DNA from: Pseudoscleropodium purum
Taxonomy: Eukaryota; Streptophyta; Bryopsida; Hypnales; Brachytheciaceae
Length of the DNA stretch: 64,000 nt
Direction: 5' to 3'
NCBI GenBank assembly: GCA_963969395.1
Contig: OZ017798.1
Location: 25,412,173-25,476,172, forward strand
Shown here: one piece after another, positions 10,099 through 23,707 of the stretch
Numbering within the stretch: the first letter of the stretch is position 1
Layout of the letters: each line of letters begins with the position of its first letter
Notes under the pieces: model-generated
What the model saw: the letters and a program-made list of their open reading frames with translations, nothing else
What the model was told of the DNA's origin: nothing
Databases searched by the model: none
Translations under genes and position numbers: made by a program

Positions 10099-13000
10099 GA
10101 GTTTACAAATAGTGTGATTTGGCAAATTAGTATCATGCATTCTACTAGTGGTGGAAACCAATTTGTTGTTTTCATTTTTTGTGAAGAGCTAAATTGGCAA
10201 TATAAAATATTATAGTGGTGCTCTAAATTTCAACATTTATCAATATATTGGATAGAGCACATATCACATGTCTATAATTTTGTTTTCATCTAAGATTTTT
10301 TTTTATTTCAAACTTTTTTTTTTTGCAACAAACCTCATGGTTTGTTGCCATTTTATAGCCAAATTATTTTTTTCTCATGCAATCTGGCACTAGAAAGCCC
10401 CACAAAAAACAACCCTAGTGAAAACTACATAGTCAATGTAGACTATGTAGTGGAAATTGAAACCAACAAGATGATTTGTCAATTGGTATGATTGGTCACG
10501 TGGGTTATGTCTTTAGTCCATGCAAATCATCTTTCTAATAGTGGAAGCTTGTAGTCAATCATAATAGTTTTTAAAATATATGTATGTTTTTTAAAACATA
10601 TAGGACAATGATCTTTTTTCTATTAGTATGTATGTTTTTCTCTTAAGGTTTTTCAAACTTGCATTTTAATTTTCTATGAAGTAGTCTTCCCATAAGGTTA
10701 ATGTGGCTTTTAATTTCAACACTTTTAGTATTATTAAAGTGGAAAAACAATTGTACCGGAGTCTTATCCTCAATTCAAGGATATTCATCATACTAAAATA
10801 TGTATTATTTGGATTCAATATGAAGTTCTTTTGGCTTGTACCTTCTCAAAAATCATGAGTTAGTCGGGATTCTTCACCTATTCTACATTTCCTCAACTTT
10901 AGGCATATCTATAACGTATGGAAACTTTGGGGAACTCTACCCAGCTGAAATAAATGGAAGCAACCACTTTTGACCATTTAGGCACCAAATGAACTCTTGG
11001 ACCAAACGTAAGAATTTGACCTTTGCTTGCACTTTGCTTCCTGACAGAAGTCTGTAACAGCCACTCTAACAGAGTTGACTCTTTTGTTTCAAAATGAACT
11101 CAAAATATTGAAAATTAACTTCATCTTCATTTGTGTAAAAGAATAAAAATAAAAAACTTTATCAACTGATAGCTGATCTTTCAAACTATCAGTACTGATG
11201 TACTTTAATGACAGCAAATTCATAGCTGTTAGAGCGTCCCCAGTCCACTTCGGAATTAGAACTTGAATTTAATTTGGAAGCACATTCAAAAACCTTTTGG
11301 ATAGGTACAAGAAAACTTAGATTATAACATTTGACAATAAAAAAGAAATTGCTTCAAAGTTAGCTAAAAAGACAAAAAAATTTATAGAGGAGTTGGCAAT
11401 TTGCAAGTACGAACACTCTAAATTGCTTCAAGTTCTTTGTAAACTTTTTTAAAGAACCACTAGAGGTTGATGAAATTTTTTGGTATAGTTGCATTGCAAC
11501 ACATTCTTTTTATATAAATAAATATAGATTTTAATCCCTAAAGTTTTATGACTAATATGTTTTACCAAAAAAAATCTTTAAAATTATCATTCCTCGTGCA
11601 AAGAGGTACTAACAATGAATGAAATACTTTTTAAAATTTTGCATATGCAATTGTGACATCTTGCACAAGACTTGTATGAGAGTGTGTGGAAAAAATGTCA
11701 TACACTTTGACCAAGTAGATTGTAAAATGTTAATTAGTATTCAAAGTGACTAGAAAACTTTCTTTCTTTGTACCTTGCTTATCTAGATTTTTGACTTTGA
11801 ATCCCCTTAACTTAACTTTTTGACTCCATAGAGTTTTGAAGCTTAACCCCTAAATGCCCAAACTACGTTTTTTGACAACATAGAAATTTTGGGCAACTCA
11901 CTACAAATGGAGTTTTTATTTTTTTTCTTTGAAATTTTAACACAACATGTGTTCAAGGAGTAACTTTAAGGCCCGACAATTTTCATAATGTTTGACTACA
12001 TGGTTAAAAAATTATTGTATAATATGTGTTTTTAGTACTTATTAGGCAGCCTGGGCAATAAAAAAACTTCTTTAAAAATGGCTTTTTTAAGAAATTGAAA
12101 TTTGAAATTGGTTCTCTGGATTTATATATACTTGGAAAGCTTTGGATCATTCCATTTAAATCAATGAGTCAAAAGTTATGAGGTTTTTTAGTTTGCAAGA
12201 GTTTGTGGGTCATTATTGAATCTCTACACTAAGACAAACTTCAAAGTCCTTTATTTAATTCAATTTTCAATATTTTTAGAAAAAAATAAAAACATTAGGT
12301 GTATATTTTTTATTACAACATTACACCCATTGGGATTGGAAATTTTCAATTCCATAAATAAAATATTAACAATTTAGTATTTTGAATCATTTTCTCCTTT
12401 GTACTTACTATTTTTTTCCTATATGTTGTACGATTCCAAGTGATTTGAAAATTTTCAAACATGTAGCCAACTTGACTTGAAGAATGAATGTAAATAATAA
12501 CCACCATTTGGAGCATTTTTTAATACAAATGTGACCTTATGAAGTGCAGCTGCTTGGATTTTCATAGGGCCTAAAAAATGATTTTTGTCACTTCAAATGC
12601 TAATATCTTGCAATCTACATGGTGGAAATTTCTGAATTTTTTTTCACATCTTTTCAAACTAGCATACTACAAGATTCTATGGTTACATGTGTTTAAAAAT
12701 GTTTTTTTTTCAAAAATTTGATACTTATACTAGAAATGGCAGTTTTGGAGTGGTTTTGGTGAAACATAGTCAAATTTATTTAGGGATTAAATCTTTAGTT
12801 TAAAAAATGTTTGTTGAAAATCTAGGAAATATATTTAATTTTAATTTTTAATTAATAACTTTCATTCTTGAAAAAAATTGTTAAATAGAAATATAACATA
12901 AAAGTGTAGATAATATCATTATAGTTCAACATTTTGTACTTAGGAGGGCAAAACTCAATTTCCACCCATACACAAAAGGAAATAAAATTTAGACTCAAAT

Positions 13001-13929
13001 AAAGCTAGTACTAGTTTTCTAACCTTCAAAACAAATTTAGTAAAACCATTCCAAGACTTTAACCTCAGAATGTCCCACTGCCTCAAATATGACGTCTCCA
13101 AATTGAAAGATTTCCTTATTTGATCATTGGAATCTTTTCATCATTACCGTCATTTTATGTGGATTATTTTTAGGTGATAGTTTGGATTTGAATTTTAACC
13201 CTTGAAAGCCGAGGTGGACGTTTTGTGTCCGATGGATGATAAAGAATCAAATTGTATAGGACAAAAGAGCAACTATTCATCCTCAAAATTTATTTCGGAA
13301 AGGGAAGATCTTCTACAATAGTTTAACTTGCAATGACTACTTTTGCAATTTTGGAGGCTAGTGATTCATATGGTAATAGAAATGGATTATTTAGAAGGTC
13401 ACCCCTTTGGCGTCTAAGGTTTAATAAACATGAGTTGAACACTTGGGGTTAAACCTTTACGATGATTTAAATCAAATTATCCAGTAAAAATACATGTCAG
13501 ATTTAAGAAATTTTTTATATAGACATGATGAGCAAGTACTGTTAGTATTGGCTTATGGTATGCATATGATTGATTGGGCTGAATGAAGCTTCTGATACGA
13601 ACTTCCTTGGAGCTTCTTCCCATGCCCGTGAACTCGAGGTCAAGTACAAGATTACAGTACAAATAATAATACCTTAAATGAGAGCATTATTATGTGCTGA
13701 CTTTCAATCACCCCTCGTCAAATTTTGAAAACATTTGTACCTATTTGTTTGTACGCATCTCGCATACCTACCTTACCTGAGTACCAACTTGGGATGAAAT
13801 TGCAGGATACCTTTGAGGTGTTCCAAAACTGGCCCTGCAGTACAACACTAAACTTCTCGAGGGTGTACTTCCTATGGAGTGTGTTCTATGTGTACCCAAA
13901 AAAATATTAGAAAAAAAAGAGCATTTGAT

Positions 13930-14310
13930 AAGGTAGATCAGCCTATTACCACCAAGATTTGGTACCTAGGTTATCATCTTGGAGGAGGTCTTTGTCAACT
14001 CGAATGTTATGAAGAGATTGAAAAAGTTTGAGAGAAGTAATTTGCAAGTAGAATCAAGATGTTCTAACAAGAAATGAATTTTTCTGTGATTTTTCAAAGA
14101 TTGTTGGGACAAAATTGGTAAAGTGTGAGTGAATAGATTTGTGCTAAACTACCATACGATGACGTGTCCTTTCCCCAAGTGCATTGTTGTGATGCTAAAG
14201 GATTGCTAAGATTGTGGTGATGGGTAGGTGATTGATGTAGATGGGAGTCTCTAGGAGATGTCGTGGAATTAGGTGATTGACAACATTGCCGGGTTGTTTT
14301 ACTTTAAGTA
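13930..14310. repeat. Dispersed repeat family B, copy 1
   Basis: This segment aligns with 23030-23393 in the same orientation. Shared words in order include CCTATTACCA, GAGATTGA, CAAGAAATGAATTTTT, GTGATTTTTCAAAG, TTGTTGGGAC, AAATTGGTAA, TCAAGTGCATTGTT (near match), ATGATGCTAAAGGATTG and TAAGATTGTGGT. No coding frame is conserved between the copies. The family is likely an old non-autonomous transposon. Confidence 0.75.
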
Positions 14311-14990
14311 AGTAACTTGTTTAGAGCATCTCCACTCTTTTAGTGGGAAAAAGTTCCATATTGAAAAACACAAGTGACATTCCCCAAGTCACTTAAACAA
14401 AAATCAAAATGCCCATCTTATGATAATTCACTACTTGAAAAGATTAAAAAAAGATTAGGGAGGATTGACACTCTTGTTGCCCCGTGGTTTATCTGTAGGG
14501 AAAACAATGGAATTTTTTAATTTGCTACCCATTATAAAATTTGCAAATTCTGAATTCATTTCTGGAATCAAAGGCACCAAATTGGTTTAGAGAGGTGAAG
14601 AAATACAAAGTTTACGAGGCACAAAATAGGAGGCAATTTTGACGTTTCCCCCTGGCTGGGGGCAATAAGGGGGCCAATCTTCCCTGGCCGTAAAAAGAAG
14701 GTTCAAAGTCACTACGCCACCAAGGCAGTCCCGGTCAAGGCCTTCCTCCCAGACCCGGTGTGAACAGGACACAGTCCCCAAGAAGCTTGGAGTCCTTTTG
14801 CGTCTCTCAGTGGGAGCCCCCGGCTTGGTGCCAGAGCCCTGTCCTGGCAGCCTCCGTCGGCAACGCGTTTTTGCTCTTCACAAATCCTGGATCACCTGGA
14901 ACCTCAACACTGCTTTTTCTCACATGACAATTTACTGAAATCTTTACCCCACTATAAGACTGCCTCCATCCTGGTTTGCATGCTGTCGAC

Positions 14991-15949
14991 TACAGTAGGC
15001 ACAGATTGAAACATCAGTCGCCACTTCAATCTCCTTACTTCAAATCCGTGTGCACAATCACTTTCAATCGGAATTTAAAGTCAATGGAGTTAGTTAGTTG
15101 GGATTGATGTGTTGGGCTTGAGTTCCCTGTTCGACTCACATTGGTTGTAGAGTCAATCACAAGTGGTGGCATTGCACGAGGTTGACAATCGACAAATTGA
15201 ATAGCAGTTCACTTGTGTCGGTCGAGGTGTAGAAGTAGTCGGGCAGGAAGATTTATTGTTGCAATTAAACTCGTGGGATCGTTGCGGAGTTGTGATGGGT
15301 TTGATTATGTGGAGGTAGATTGATTGCGGGTAACTGAGGGAGATCGACATAAGGAGCGATTGATCAAGGTTTACCAATCGGAATTGGGCAGAGACAGGTC
15401 TGAGGATTTGTGTACGTACGCACCCTCGTCGGAAGAAATTTTTGGGGATATATTCATGGTTTGGAATCGTGAGTTTGCGAAGCTTCGAAAGGTTTGTGGC
15501 AGACTGCGCGTATGGCCTTATAATCGGAATTAGAATTTCGTTGGATTTCGGACTGTCAAGGAGCGACGGACGCAATCAGATCGAATTAGCATTGGCAAGA
15601 TCGAAGACGGAAGATTAATTTCAGTTGCGGGCTTCAAGAATCGTGAAAGATTCAGCACCTGGTCCAGGTTGTTGCGGTTTGGTGGCTGCAATTTTTCACT
15701 TCGTGGATGGCAGATTTCGAGCGCATGAGGTCATTTGAATTCAATCGAGGAGAGCATTCGTGATCGCGAGCGAGCTCATTCCATTTGAAATCACAGCGGA
15801 TTCCCAAGATTGACGATGCAATCGCATGGAAACTGAAGAGCAGTAGCATTACATCGATCCATTAGCAGCAATCACTCGATTATTTGAAATTTCGTCGACG
15901 CCCATACAGTAAACAGTCCCCGAATACACAATTTCGGGGTCGCTTGGTC
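14991..15949 (+). promoter_or_regulatory. Probable promoter and 5' leader of the ERF gene
   Basis: The composition changes from AT-rich intergenic DNA to mixed, CpG-containing sequence about 900 bases before the ERF start codon. The frame of the ERF stays open back to a TTG at 15884, with no ATG before 15950. No clear TATA box can be assigned. The region probably contains the core promoter and a long 5' untranslated leader. The transcription start cannot be placed from sequence. Confidence 0.35.
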
Positions 15950-18438
15950 ATGATTTGTGTGCGCATGCAACCAGGAAGAATCGACAAGCTGGAGCCAGCG
16001 ACGGGCCCTCCGGATTACATCCCTCGCTCGCGTAGCCGCACGACGGAGGTCATTTCCAATGCCATGGAATTCTTACCGTCCCCTTCAGGGGCAGTAGAAA
16101 ATCCTTCCCAAGGATTCTTCACGAGCTCGGAGGCGCAATACATGAGTTCCAGCCCCTGGAGAGACCTCTTGAGCTCATGCGACCGTGACGAGGGTCTGGG
16201 CGCCGTGCTCGCGGGTCACAAGCGCCCCCGCGACGAATTCCTTAGTAGAGCTTGGTCCGACCCCAGTGTGATTGCGAATCTGTCGCGGGACATGGAGATT
16301 CAAGCGCGCGCGAGTGAAGTGGTCACACTCTCGTGGCCGCCAGCAGCGGCGAATCCGCTCGGGGAAGTGGTGTCGAGGGCCACAGAGTCGCGATCGTCAC
16401 CTGGAGCGGCCACAGCGTACAGCAGCAGCCCCAGTTGGATGAGCAGCTGCAGCTCAGACTCCGGTATCCAGCACTCTGACATCTGCTGCAAACCTTACTT
16501 CTCGCCTCCTCGCAGCAATCCAGGTAACCCCCCACTTCCACCACCATCTTAATCCATTCTACTTTTTTCAAACTATGAAATTTGACACTTTCAGTTTTTG
16601 ATGCTTCACACTTTAAGTGTCGCTCTTGTGTTAAGCTTAGCTCACAAATTTGGGTCTGTAAGCCGTAGTTTGAAATGGGCCGTAGACTCGGATCGCAGGG
16701 TTTAAGGGTTCCGATCTGGGGTTTATGAATCTCACGCATGGAATTATTAGAATCACTCAGAGGGAGCCTAGCGTGGGCCTCGTTTACCATTTCTGTTACC
16801 CTGTAGTATTGTTAGACTGGTAGTTATATGGAATTCTTTAATAGTGAATTGTCGGAGGAGCCCACCGCTTTCACTGAAGAGGTGAGTCAGGGCTGCTTTC
16901 ACTGTGAACCCTCTCGTGAACCTTCAAGCAAAGCTAATTCCCAACCTTGATGAAATTCATGTTTGATAGTGTTCCTGCTTATCAGCAATTGGTGGTGCAC
17001 CTTCGTTGGGGCGTTAGTCGGAGTTGAGCAGCCACCACCAGTGCGCTCTCCCATTTTCTACTCATTTTGGTGGGACCATGGCTGCATGTACCGGAAAACC
17101 TTTGTTAACTCATCTATAAAGCGATGAAAAGCGTTTCGTGATCATTTCAATTCGCTAGGTTGGTCTTCTCAGTGCGCATCCCTCAGGACGTGACAATCGC
17201 TTGCTGTTGCAGATTCTCAAATGCGCGGCGGTCGAAGCGGGCATGATGAAGCGGAGCTAGGACTAGGAAACGTGACGCGCGAAGCCGCCGTAGCAAGTGA
17301 GGGCGTCACCATCACGAGCACCGGGAGAGTGAGGAAGCAGAGGTTTCGCGGCGTGCGGCAGCGGCCGTGGGGCAAGTGGGCTGCGGAGATTCGCGACCCC
17401 AAGAAAGCAGCGCGCGTCTGGCTGGGCACGTTCGACACCGCGGAGGAGGCCGCAATGGCGTACGACGTCGCGGCCACCAAGTTCCGCGGCGTCCGCGCCA
17501 AGCTCAACTTCCCCGACGGCAAGCTTCCCCCCACCATCACGCCCAAACCACCATCGAGCGCCACTGCGATCACCACCGCCGCCGCGTCCACAACCATCGT
17601 CACTTCAAATACCGTATGGCCGTCACGCGCGGAGCCGTCGCGAGCACCCTCTTCTTCGCAATTCCTTTGGAGCAGCATGACGACGAATTCCGACATCGTC
17701 ACCACACAACATGCCGAGCTCGCAGTATCACCCTCCAGCGCGACGCTCTTCAAATCCTCATCTCTGGTGGATCCCTACTTGCTACCCGCCGCGACCTTCA
17801 ACGTCATCGACATGGCCATCCCCAACACATCCCCACCACCACCAATCCAAACCCCAAACCAATTTGAGTCCCAATCCCAGTCCCAATCGCAATCCCGGAG
17901 CAGCTTATGGTCATCCCGAGCTCTCAATCCACCATCGCCGCTGTCGCTCCCCCCGCAGCAGCCATGGCCACATTCCAGCAACCCCAATTTTCACAATGTA
18001 AGCCACTACGAAACCGGTCCGGGAATTTCTTACAACCCAGAAGCATCAAACACACAAGCTGGGAATCTATACCAGAACCAAGCCGATCCGGTAGCTTCTT
18101 ACAATCCAGGAACTTCATCAACGCAATACCAGAATCATCCGTATTTGCAGCAAGCAGCGGCTGGAGTTTTGGCTGAAGATCTCGGGAGGTATACTTCGCA
18201 TCCGCAATTCGTAGAGAGCCCTGGAGGACTTTCTGTACCGTTTGGTGCAAATGTGGCAGCAACGAGTAGCGGTGGAAATTTATTCGCCGGGATGAGCAGC
18301 TCCGATGTGGAATTGTTTTCGTATGAGCAGATTTTCGAGCAAGGCGAGTCGTCATCTTCGTTGTGGAGCCCGCGCGATGTGCCGTCACCGCCTGGCTTTC
18401 CGTCTCTGTTCCAGTTCCCCGACGATCAACCCCTGTAG
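15950..18438 (+). CDS. AP2/ERF-family transcription factor (ERF subfamily, two exons)
   Basis: Two exons are inferred: 15950-16523 and 17213-18438. The intron is GT...AG with donor CAG|GTAACC and acceptor TTGTTGCAG, and phase 1 is kept. The product is about 599 aa. A single AP2 domain covers about residues 235-291 and reads [17 protein letters not shown], then [16 protein letters not shown] and AKLNFPD. Alanine 14 and aspartate 19 of the domain mark the ERF subfamily, which binds GCC-box promoters in the nucleus. Outside the domain the N-terminal part is unrecognised. The C-terminal part is rich in Ser, Gln, Pro and Asn with an (SQ)n run, as in activation domains. The start is the first in-frame ATG; another ATG follows at 15965, and an internal one at 17221 would give a 405-aa form. 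The best ERF group cannot be fixed; the domain resembles group X/ABR1-type proteins. Family call is certain, the exon 1 join likely. Confidence 0.88.
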
Positions 18439-18519
18439 ATTTTAGAATCCTAAATTCAATCTCTTGCCACAGAAGCATCAATATTGGTGGCGACTGTTCG
18501 TGCATTCTCCATGCCAACT

Positions 18520-18541
18520 TCTCTCTCTCTCTCTCTCTCTC
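18520..18541. repeat. (CT)n microsatellite in the ERF 3' region
   Basis: A run of about eleven CT dinucleotides lies some 80 bases after the ERF stop codon, probably in the 3' untranslated region. It is a simple repeat with no further evidence of function. Confidence 0.8.
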
Positions 18542-20936
18542 AAATTTGAGTGAAACTGTGAATTTTTTTGAAGATTCACCGTTTCAGCCAAATGAATTGT
18601 GGGAAGACTGAGAGGATTGCAGCCATATTTTCCATTCATTGAGATGTGGAAGTGGGGAATGTGAGTGCACAGCCTTCTCCTTTGGGATCTGTAGGGAATT
18701 CTTTCACTAACATGACGATTCTTTTAGACGAATAATTCAATTCTTGCCCGTGAAAGTCTCACTCTCCTCGTCGATTGGGATCGAGGCATGTCTATTGTAC
18801 ATGAAAATTTTGCATTCTCGAATGATAAGCGGCTGACTCACTAATTGTAGAATTGAGAGACGGTAGTACTTGACTACTCGGAAACTAGAATTCCACCTCA
18901 AGCTGCGTTTTAGGTGTTGTAGATTACTTTTTATGTGTAGAATTGGAAAACAGACAATTTTTTTTTTAAAGTTTTTGAAATCAATTTCATTCTGTTGATT
19001 CATTTCTGTGAACATGAAGGTGCGTACATGGATTTAAATGGGATCTAAAAGCTCCAAAAGAATGGTATTCCAACTGGTTCAAGAATGGAATGGAATGGAT
19101 GTCTTCAATGAACGAGACTTGTCTTTGAAGTGATTGAAGCAGGGCTTTTACTTTTGGCGAAATCTGACCTTTCTGCCTTCATTCCTCCAAAAACTGATCT
19201 CTAGAGTGAGGGCAACAGAGGAAACACTAGTCCAAAAAAACAAGCCCTATATTGAAGCGAATAGGATGGCAATGCTATTTTGCTTCTAAGTGTACATCTT
19301 GTAGTTTGTGACCAATTCAAATCTATAACTGCAATTCAAAAGTCATCTTCTACACAAGATGGTCACTTGCTTATAAATTGCAGGGTCAAGAATGAGTGAA
19401 AGGATCCATTGAATGAATGAACAACCAATTTTTATAAGCTCCTAGTTTTAAGAGTTGTTGACAATTTTAAATTAACACTTGCATGTGTGTATGAAAGATC
19501 AAGTTTGGATCACAACACGAAAAGAGTGTGAGATGATGATATTAACTTGTAAATGCCCAAAGCATCAAAGTTTGGTGTTTATAAAACCTTGAAGTTAAAT
19601 AAAGCCTAACCAAGTTACTATTTTTAGTAGTTTTAATTTTTGAAAAGTTCCTTTTGAAGTCTAGTTTTAGCATCAAACATCCGATCTTGAAAATAAATGA
19701 TAGTAATTTTTCTATTCAAGATTTTGTGCAAGGGTACCCATTACAATGTTGACTTTCTGTAGTGTTGAAAGCTCTTGGGAATGAGCCTCAAATACACTAG
19801 ATCTTGGAGAAAAAATCACATTCAAAATTCATTTAAAATAATTATAGAGTAGATTTTAAGAAACCATAAATTGATTGGGGTTATACATGTTAGGCCCTTT
19901 AACCTCATTTTTTTTGGTCACCAACTTTTTAGATTTGACTTGTGAAAAGAGGATTGAAAGACTTCACAAATGCATCACTTTTGTAGTTCTAACACCCCCA
20001 TGGTCAAACATTATAATCTTTCACTCCATAAGTGATATTGTTGTGTTTTCTTTTCCTATGAGATCTCTAAGATGTCTAGTTTGAATTGGTACAATTACAA
20101 TTCAAAAAAATTGATACAACTTATCAAAATGTTGGCATTTTGTTTAGTTTAGAGCAAATTCCGAGAAGCTCAAAACAAGCCTTGGGCATTTAGGGGTTAA
20201 ATGAGTGCATGGTTTGTAATTGGATATAACATGCTAGTACTATCTGTTCTTGTATTAAAACCATTTTATAATTAAGTAAGCTTGTGGAATGAGTAGATTT
20301 TTAGTAAGATTGGGTCATATTGTCATAGAATTTTAGATGTAAGTGAAATGTGGAATAGTCCTACAACTTGAATTGACATAAACGACTCAATAGTGTTCAA
20401 CTTTGATACAAAGTAACTTATACAATAAAATTCTTTAAATTCTAATGTCACTTCAAACAAATTCTAATTTGATATGCTAATGCAAAAAAATTAATTTATT
20501 ACTCTCTTTTATAATCAAAAGCTCTCTTTATACAAACATTTGATTTTAAAATGGACTCACTTGAATAACGCATTCTCGACTTTATTGTAGAACTTTGGAT
20601 TTCTTAGAAAAATAACTTTTATTGACAAAGAAGTTGAAATCTAATCAATAATAATTTAATCTAGTTGAGTGGTGAATTCTATATAAGCCTATGCATTAAG
20701 TGTAGGCCCTACTACAAGTGAGACCACATGCAATGAATTAGACCATGAAGTAGAATGGTGACTAAAAAGGTTGTTATGGCTCTAATTGATTTTTCAAACT
20801 CAACCACAACTTGTAAAAACTCAATCATCTAAATAAGCATATCAACATATTTCATATTATTAAATTGTCTAATGTTTTGCTAGGTCTTATTAAGAGTTAA
20901 AAGGTGATTCTACCACCTTTACACTATCTATGAGAT

Positions 20937-20939
<3 letters not shown>

Positions 20940-21010
<71 letters not shown>

Positions 21011-21030
21011 TATATATAATATAATATTTT
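20940..21030. repeat. Long (AT)n microsatellite
   Basis: Perfect AT dinucleotides run for about 62 bases from 20941, then degrade into AATAT and TAATATAATATTTTATTT. It is likely to vary in length between individuals and can extrude as a cruciform. Confidence 0.95.
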
Positions 21031-22288
21031 ATTTTTTAAAATTTTATTTTATTTTCTTATAGCATAGAAAGACACCATCTATGCAAATGTATCAAGTAAG
21101 AAATCTTTGATGAAATTTTATAAGAAGTGCATCAACACTAAAGAGGAAGGCAATGCTCTCGAAGGAGTTTAGTTCTCCTTTGTGTAACATGAATGTGTTT
21201 TACTCTAGTAGTTTGACCTAACCTATTTCAAAACTTGCCCACATTCTTTCATCCAATCTTCCCAAATGTGTCTAAATTCTTGATTGATGTTTTTTTCTAA
21301 TTCCTATTACTAAACTTTAATGGTCAATTACTATATTTTGAAGAAAAGAGATTGATTTTAGATTTTCTAAGCATGCATTTATGGAACATTATATTAATAA
21401 CCTATCAATTTCAAAAGTGTTGAAAATAATTTATCCAAAATCAATCTTCGACTCTCATAAATAGAGGTTGTACAACTTAGGGAAGAATTGGTACAATAGA
21501 AGTCAATAATAGAGGTTGCTTTTAGAAATAGATCACCATTATATGAAACAACCATTTTAAGCAATTATCAATTGTCTAGTTATAATCCTATCCATTTCAT
21601 ACCTCCAAAATGAGTTTTTTCATAGTTTTGTAGTAATATTTTCAAAAATATTCTAGTGTATTCTTATAAATAGAGGTTATACAAATTTTGATGGCCTATA
21701 TTCATGCACAATTCTATCAATGGTTTAGGGTAATGTTTAGAATGAAGATGCTAAGAATATTCAATGAGCATAACATTCACTAGCCTTCACAAAGGTTGAC
21801 TTTCAATTCCTCTTTAGAATTCTCATCCACAATATTCATTGACACATCATAAATAATTTAAGTAAGCTTGAGTACTGGGATAGTGGTAGAATATTTATAT
21901 TGTGCTCCATTTGTTTTGGTAATTCTAGGATTAGCCAAACAAATTTACAAATAAATGTAAAGATGGTTTGCCCAAAATCCAAATAATCTATTTAGTCAAA
22001 TGCCAATGTTGTTTAAACATCTACTATGAGGAAAATTTTGATAGTAAAATGTAGGAATTATTTCATTGATATTCACAAGAAAGAAGGGTGGAGAAGTTGT
22101 TTCTATAATAAAAATCTATTGTTCATCATGAATCCTCAAAGGGTATGGAATAAATTGAAGATGAAAGCTTGACTACTCATTGTCAAAATATAGAATTTGT
22201 GTTTGAGGTAGTATTTCTGATCTAATTTAGGCCTAATAGAATAAATATTTCCAAAATATCTTGGATTAAAATAAGTTGGGAAACCAAG

Positions 22289-22472
22289 CTAAACTTCATC
22301 TCCAAAATTCTTTTTGTGATTTTGAGTCACCAATCAAGAGATATGAACAAAATTTAGAGAAGATGTTTGAAAATGTCAAAAAAAATATCCCTTCCAACTC
22401 TTCTCTAAAATTTGTCCATAACTTTTGAATGGAGCCTTCAAATCTCAAACAAGTTTTCAAAGATGAAATCTA
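22289..22472. repeat. Foldback element, family F copy 1
   Basis: Two arms of about 73 bp are inverted around a spacer of about 37 bases. The left arm contains TTTTTGTGATTTTGAGTC, CAATCAAGAGATATG and AAATTTAGAGAAG. The right arm (22399-22472) contains CTTCTCTAAAATTTGTCCAT, AACTTTTGAATGGAG and AATCTCAAACAAG. The arms also match the foldback at 34971-35192 in sequence and order, so this is one family at two sites. No coding frame is present. Confidence 0.75.
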
Positions 22473-23029
22473 TCTTTATTTTTCACATTAACCTTATTCA
22501 ATTTTTTGTTGAAATTTTTTTATTCTACTATACCTAAATGAGGTTTAAAATTTTGCTTTGAATATAATTCTTTATTTTTGAGTTATCTATGAGTTGTTAA
22601 ATTCTTACTAATTCTAATTTACATGTCCCCCATCAATTGTTTTACCTCCTACCATTCCATATGTATTTAAAGAACATGTTCTTTCAATTCTAAATACAAA
22701 AAATTAAAGGCTGTAGAAGCAATGCAAGGTAGTAGTTGAATTCAATGTTTTCAATGAATTGAATGTTAAATTTTTTTAAAGGTATGGTTGAAAGCATTAA
22801 AACTAATGTTAATACTTTAATTATAAATGTAGGATAGTAGTGCTGAAGGTGCTATTCAAGTACAACATTGATAAGTTTCTAGTTGAATGCCACTTGCCCT
22901 TGTAGCTATAGATGGATGTAGAATATTTTACATCATTCCGTTGGGAAAAGGTAGCCTAGTTAATTACTACTTTGTATTAAATGTTATGAGTAATTTAGGA
23001 CTTTTTTAAGTGATAGTTTGGACAACTAA

Positions 23030-23393
23030 TATAAGCCTACCTATTACCAAGTAGATTTGCTAGCCAATATCTTGGAGAAGCTATTTATTAACTCACATAC
23101 TATTTAGAGATTGAGAAGTTTGAAAGAAGCCATTTGCAAATAAAATTAAGACATTTCCACAAGAAATGAATTTTTTGTGATTTTTCAAAGTTTGTTGGGA
23201 CTAAATTGGTAATGCATGGGTACATCCATACTAAACGTACACTTAATATGTCCCCTCCTCAAGTGCATTGTTATGATGCTAAAGGATTGTTAAGATTGTG
23301 GTAATAGGTGGGTGATTAGTACAAATGGGAAGATCCCATAAATATTGGATTTGGATAGTGACTAATAACATTGAGTTGTTCTATCTTACCTTA
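23030..23393. repeat. Dispersed repeat family B, copy 2
   Basis: This is the second copy of the family described at 13930-14310, about 9 kb away and in the same orientation. It keeps CCTATTACCA, AAGAAATGAATTTTTTGTGA, TTTGTTGGGACTAAATTGG and TGTTATGATGCTAAAGGATT. It is somewhat shorter, with several small deletions. It has no coding capacity. Confidence 0.75.
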
Positions 23394-23550
23394 GATTTTT
23401 ACCAAAACTAATAGACTATGATTTGTATTGAAGATAAATTGCAAGAGAAGCATCTTTTGTAATAAAGTGATTTAGACATTTGAAGCAAAGTAGATTTTGG
23501 TTTAATAAGAGTTCAAACATAATTTCTTCATTTTTGCAAGTACTCCTCTC

Positions 23551-23707
23551 ATCCCCATTGAGACATGAAATCATTAAAACATCATTATACATCAAGTGAC
23601 TAACTATGAATATACTACAATTATCCCCATTGAGACATGAACTACTTCAAAAAATCATTAAAAAATCATTATACATCAAGTGACTAATTATAAATATACT
23701 ACAATTA
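23551..23707. repeat. Tandem duplication of about 75-85 bp
   Basis: ATCCCCATTGAGACATGAA starts both units (23551 and 23623). Each unit then runs through TCATTAAAA, ATCATTATACATCAAGTGAC, TAACTAT or TAATTAT and AATATACTACAATT. The second unit carries a small insertion. The high identity indicates a recent local duplication. Confidence 0.85.

Larger units (their letters stand above)
9701..14990. other. AT-rich intergenic region before the ERF gene
   Basis: No gene is supported. Besides the tandem duplication and the family B repeat listed separately, the stretch holds poly-A and poly-T runs and short open frames without recognisable domains. A patch of higher GC at about 14580-14980 precedes the ERF leader and may belong to its upstream regulatory region. 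Confidence 0.6.

Noticed and set aside
15884..15949. An upstream start for the ERF protein at 15884
   Set aside because: The codon is TTG, not ATG. The first in-frame ATG is at 15950.
17217..17753. Minus-strand 178-codon frame over the ERF exon
   Set aside because: It is the antisense shadow of the AP2-coding exon, which carries clear domain evidence on the plus strand.
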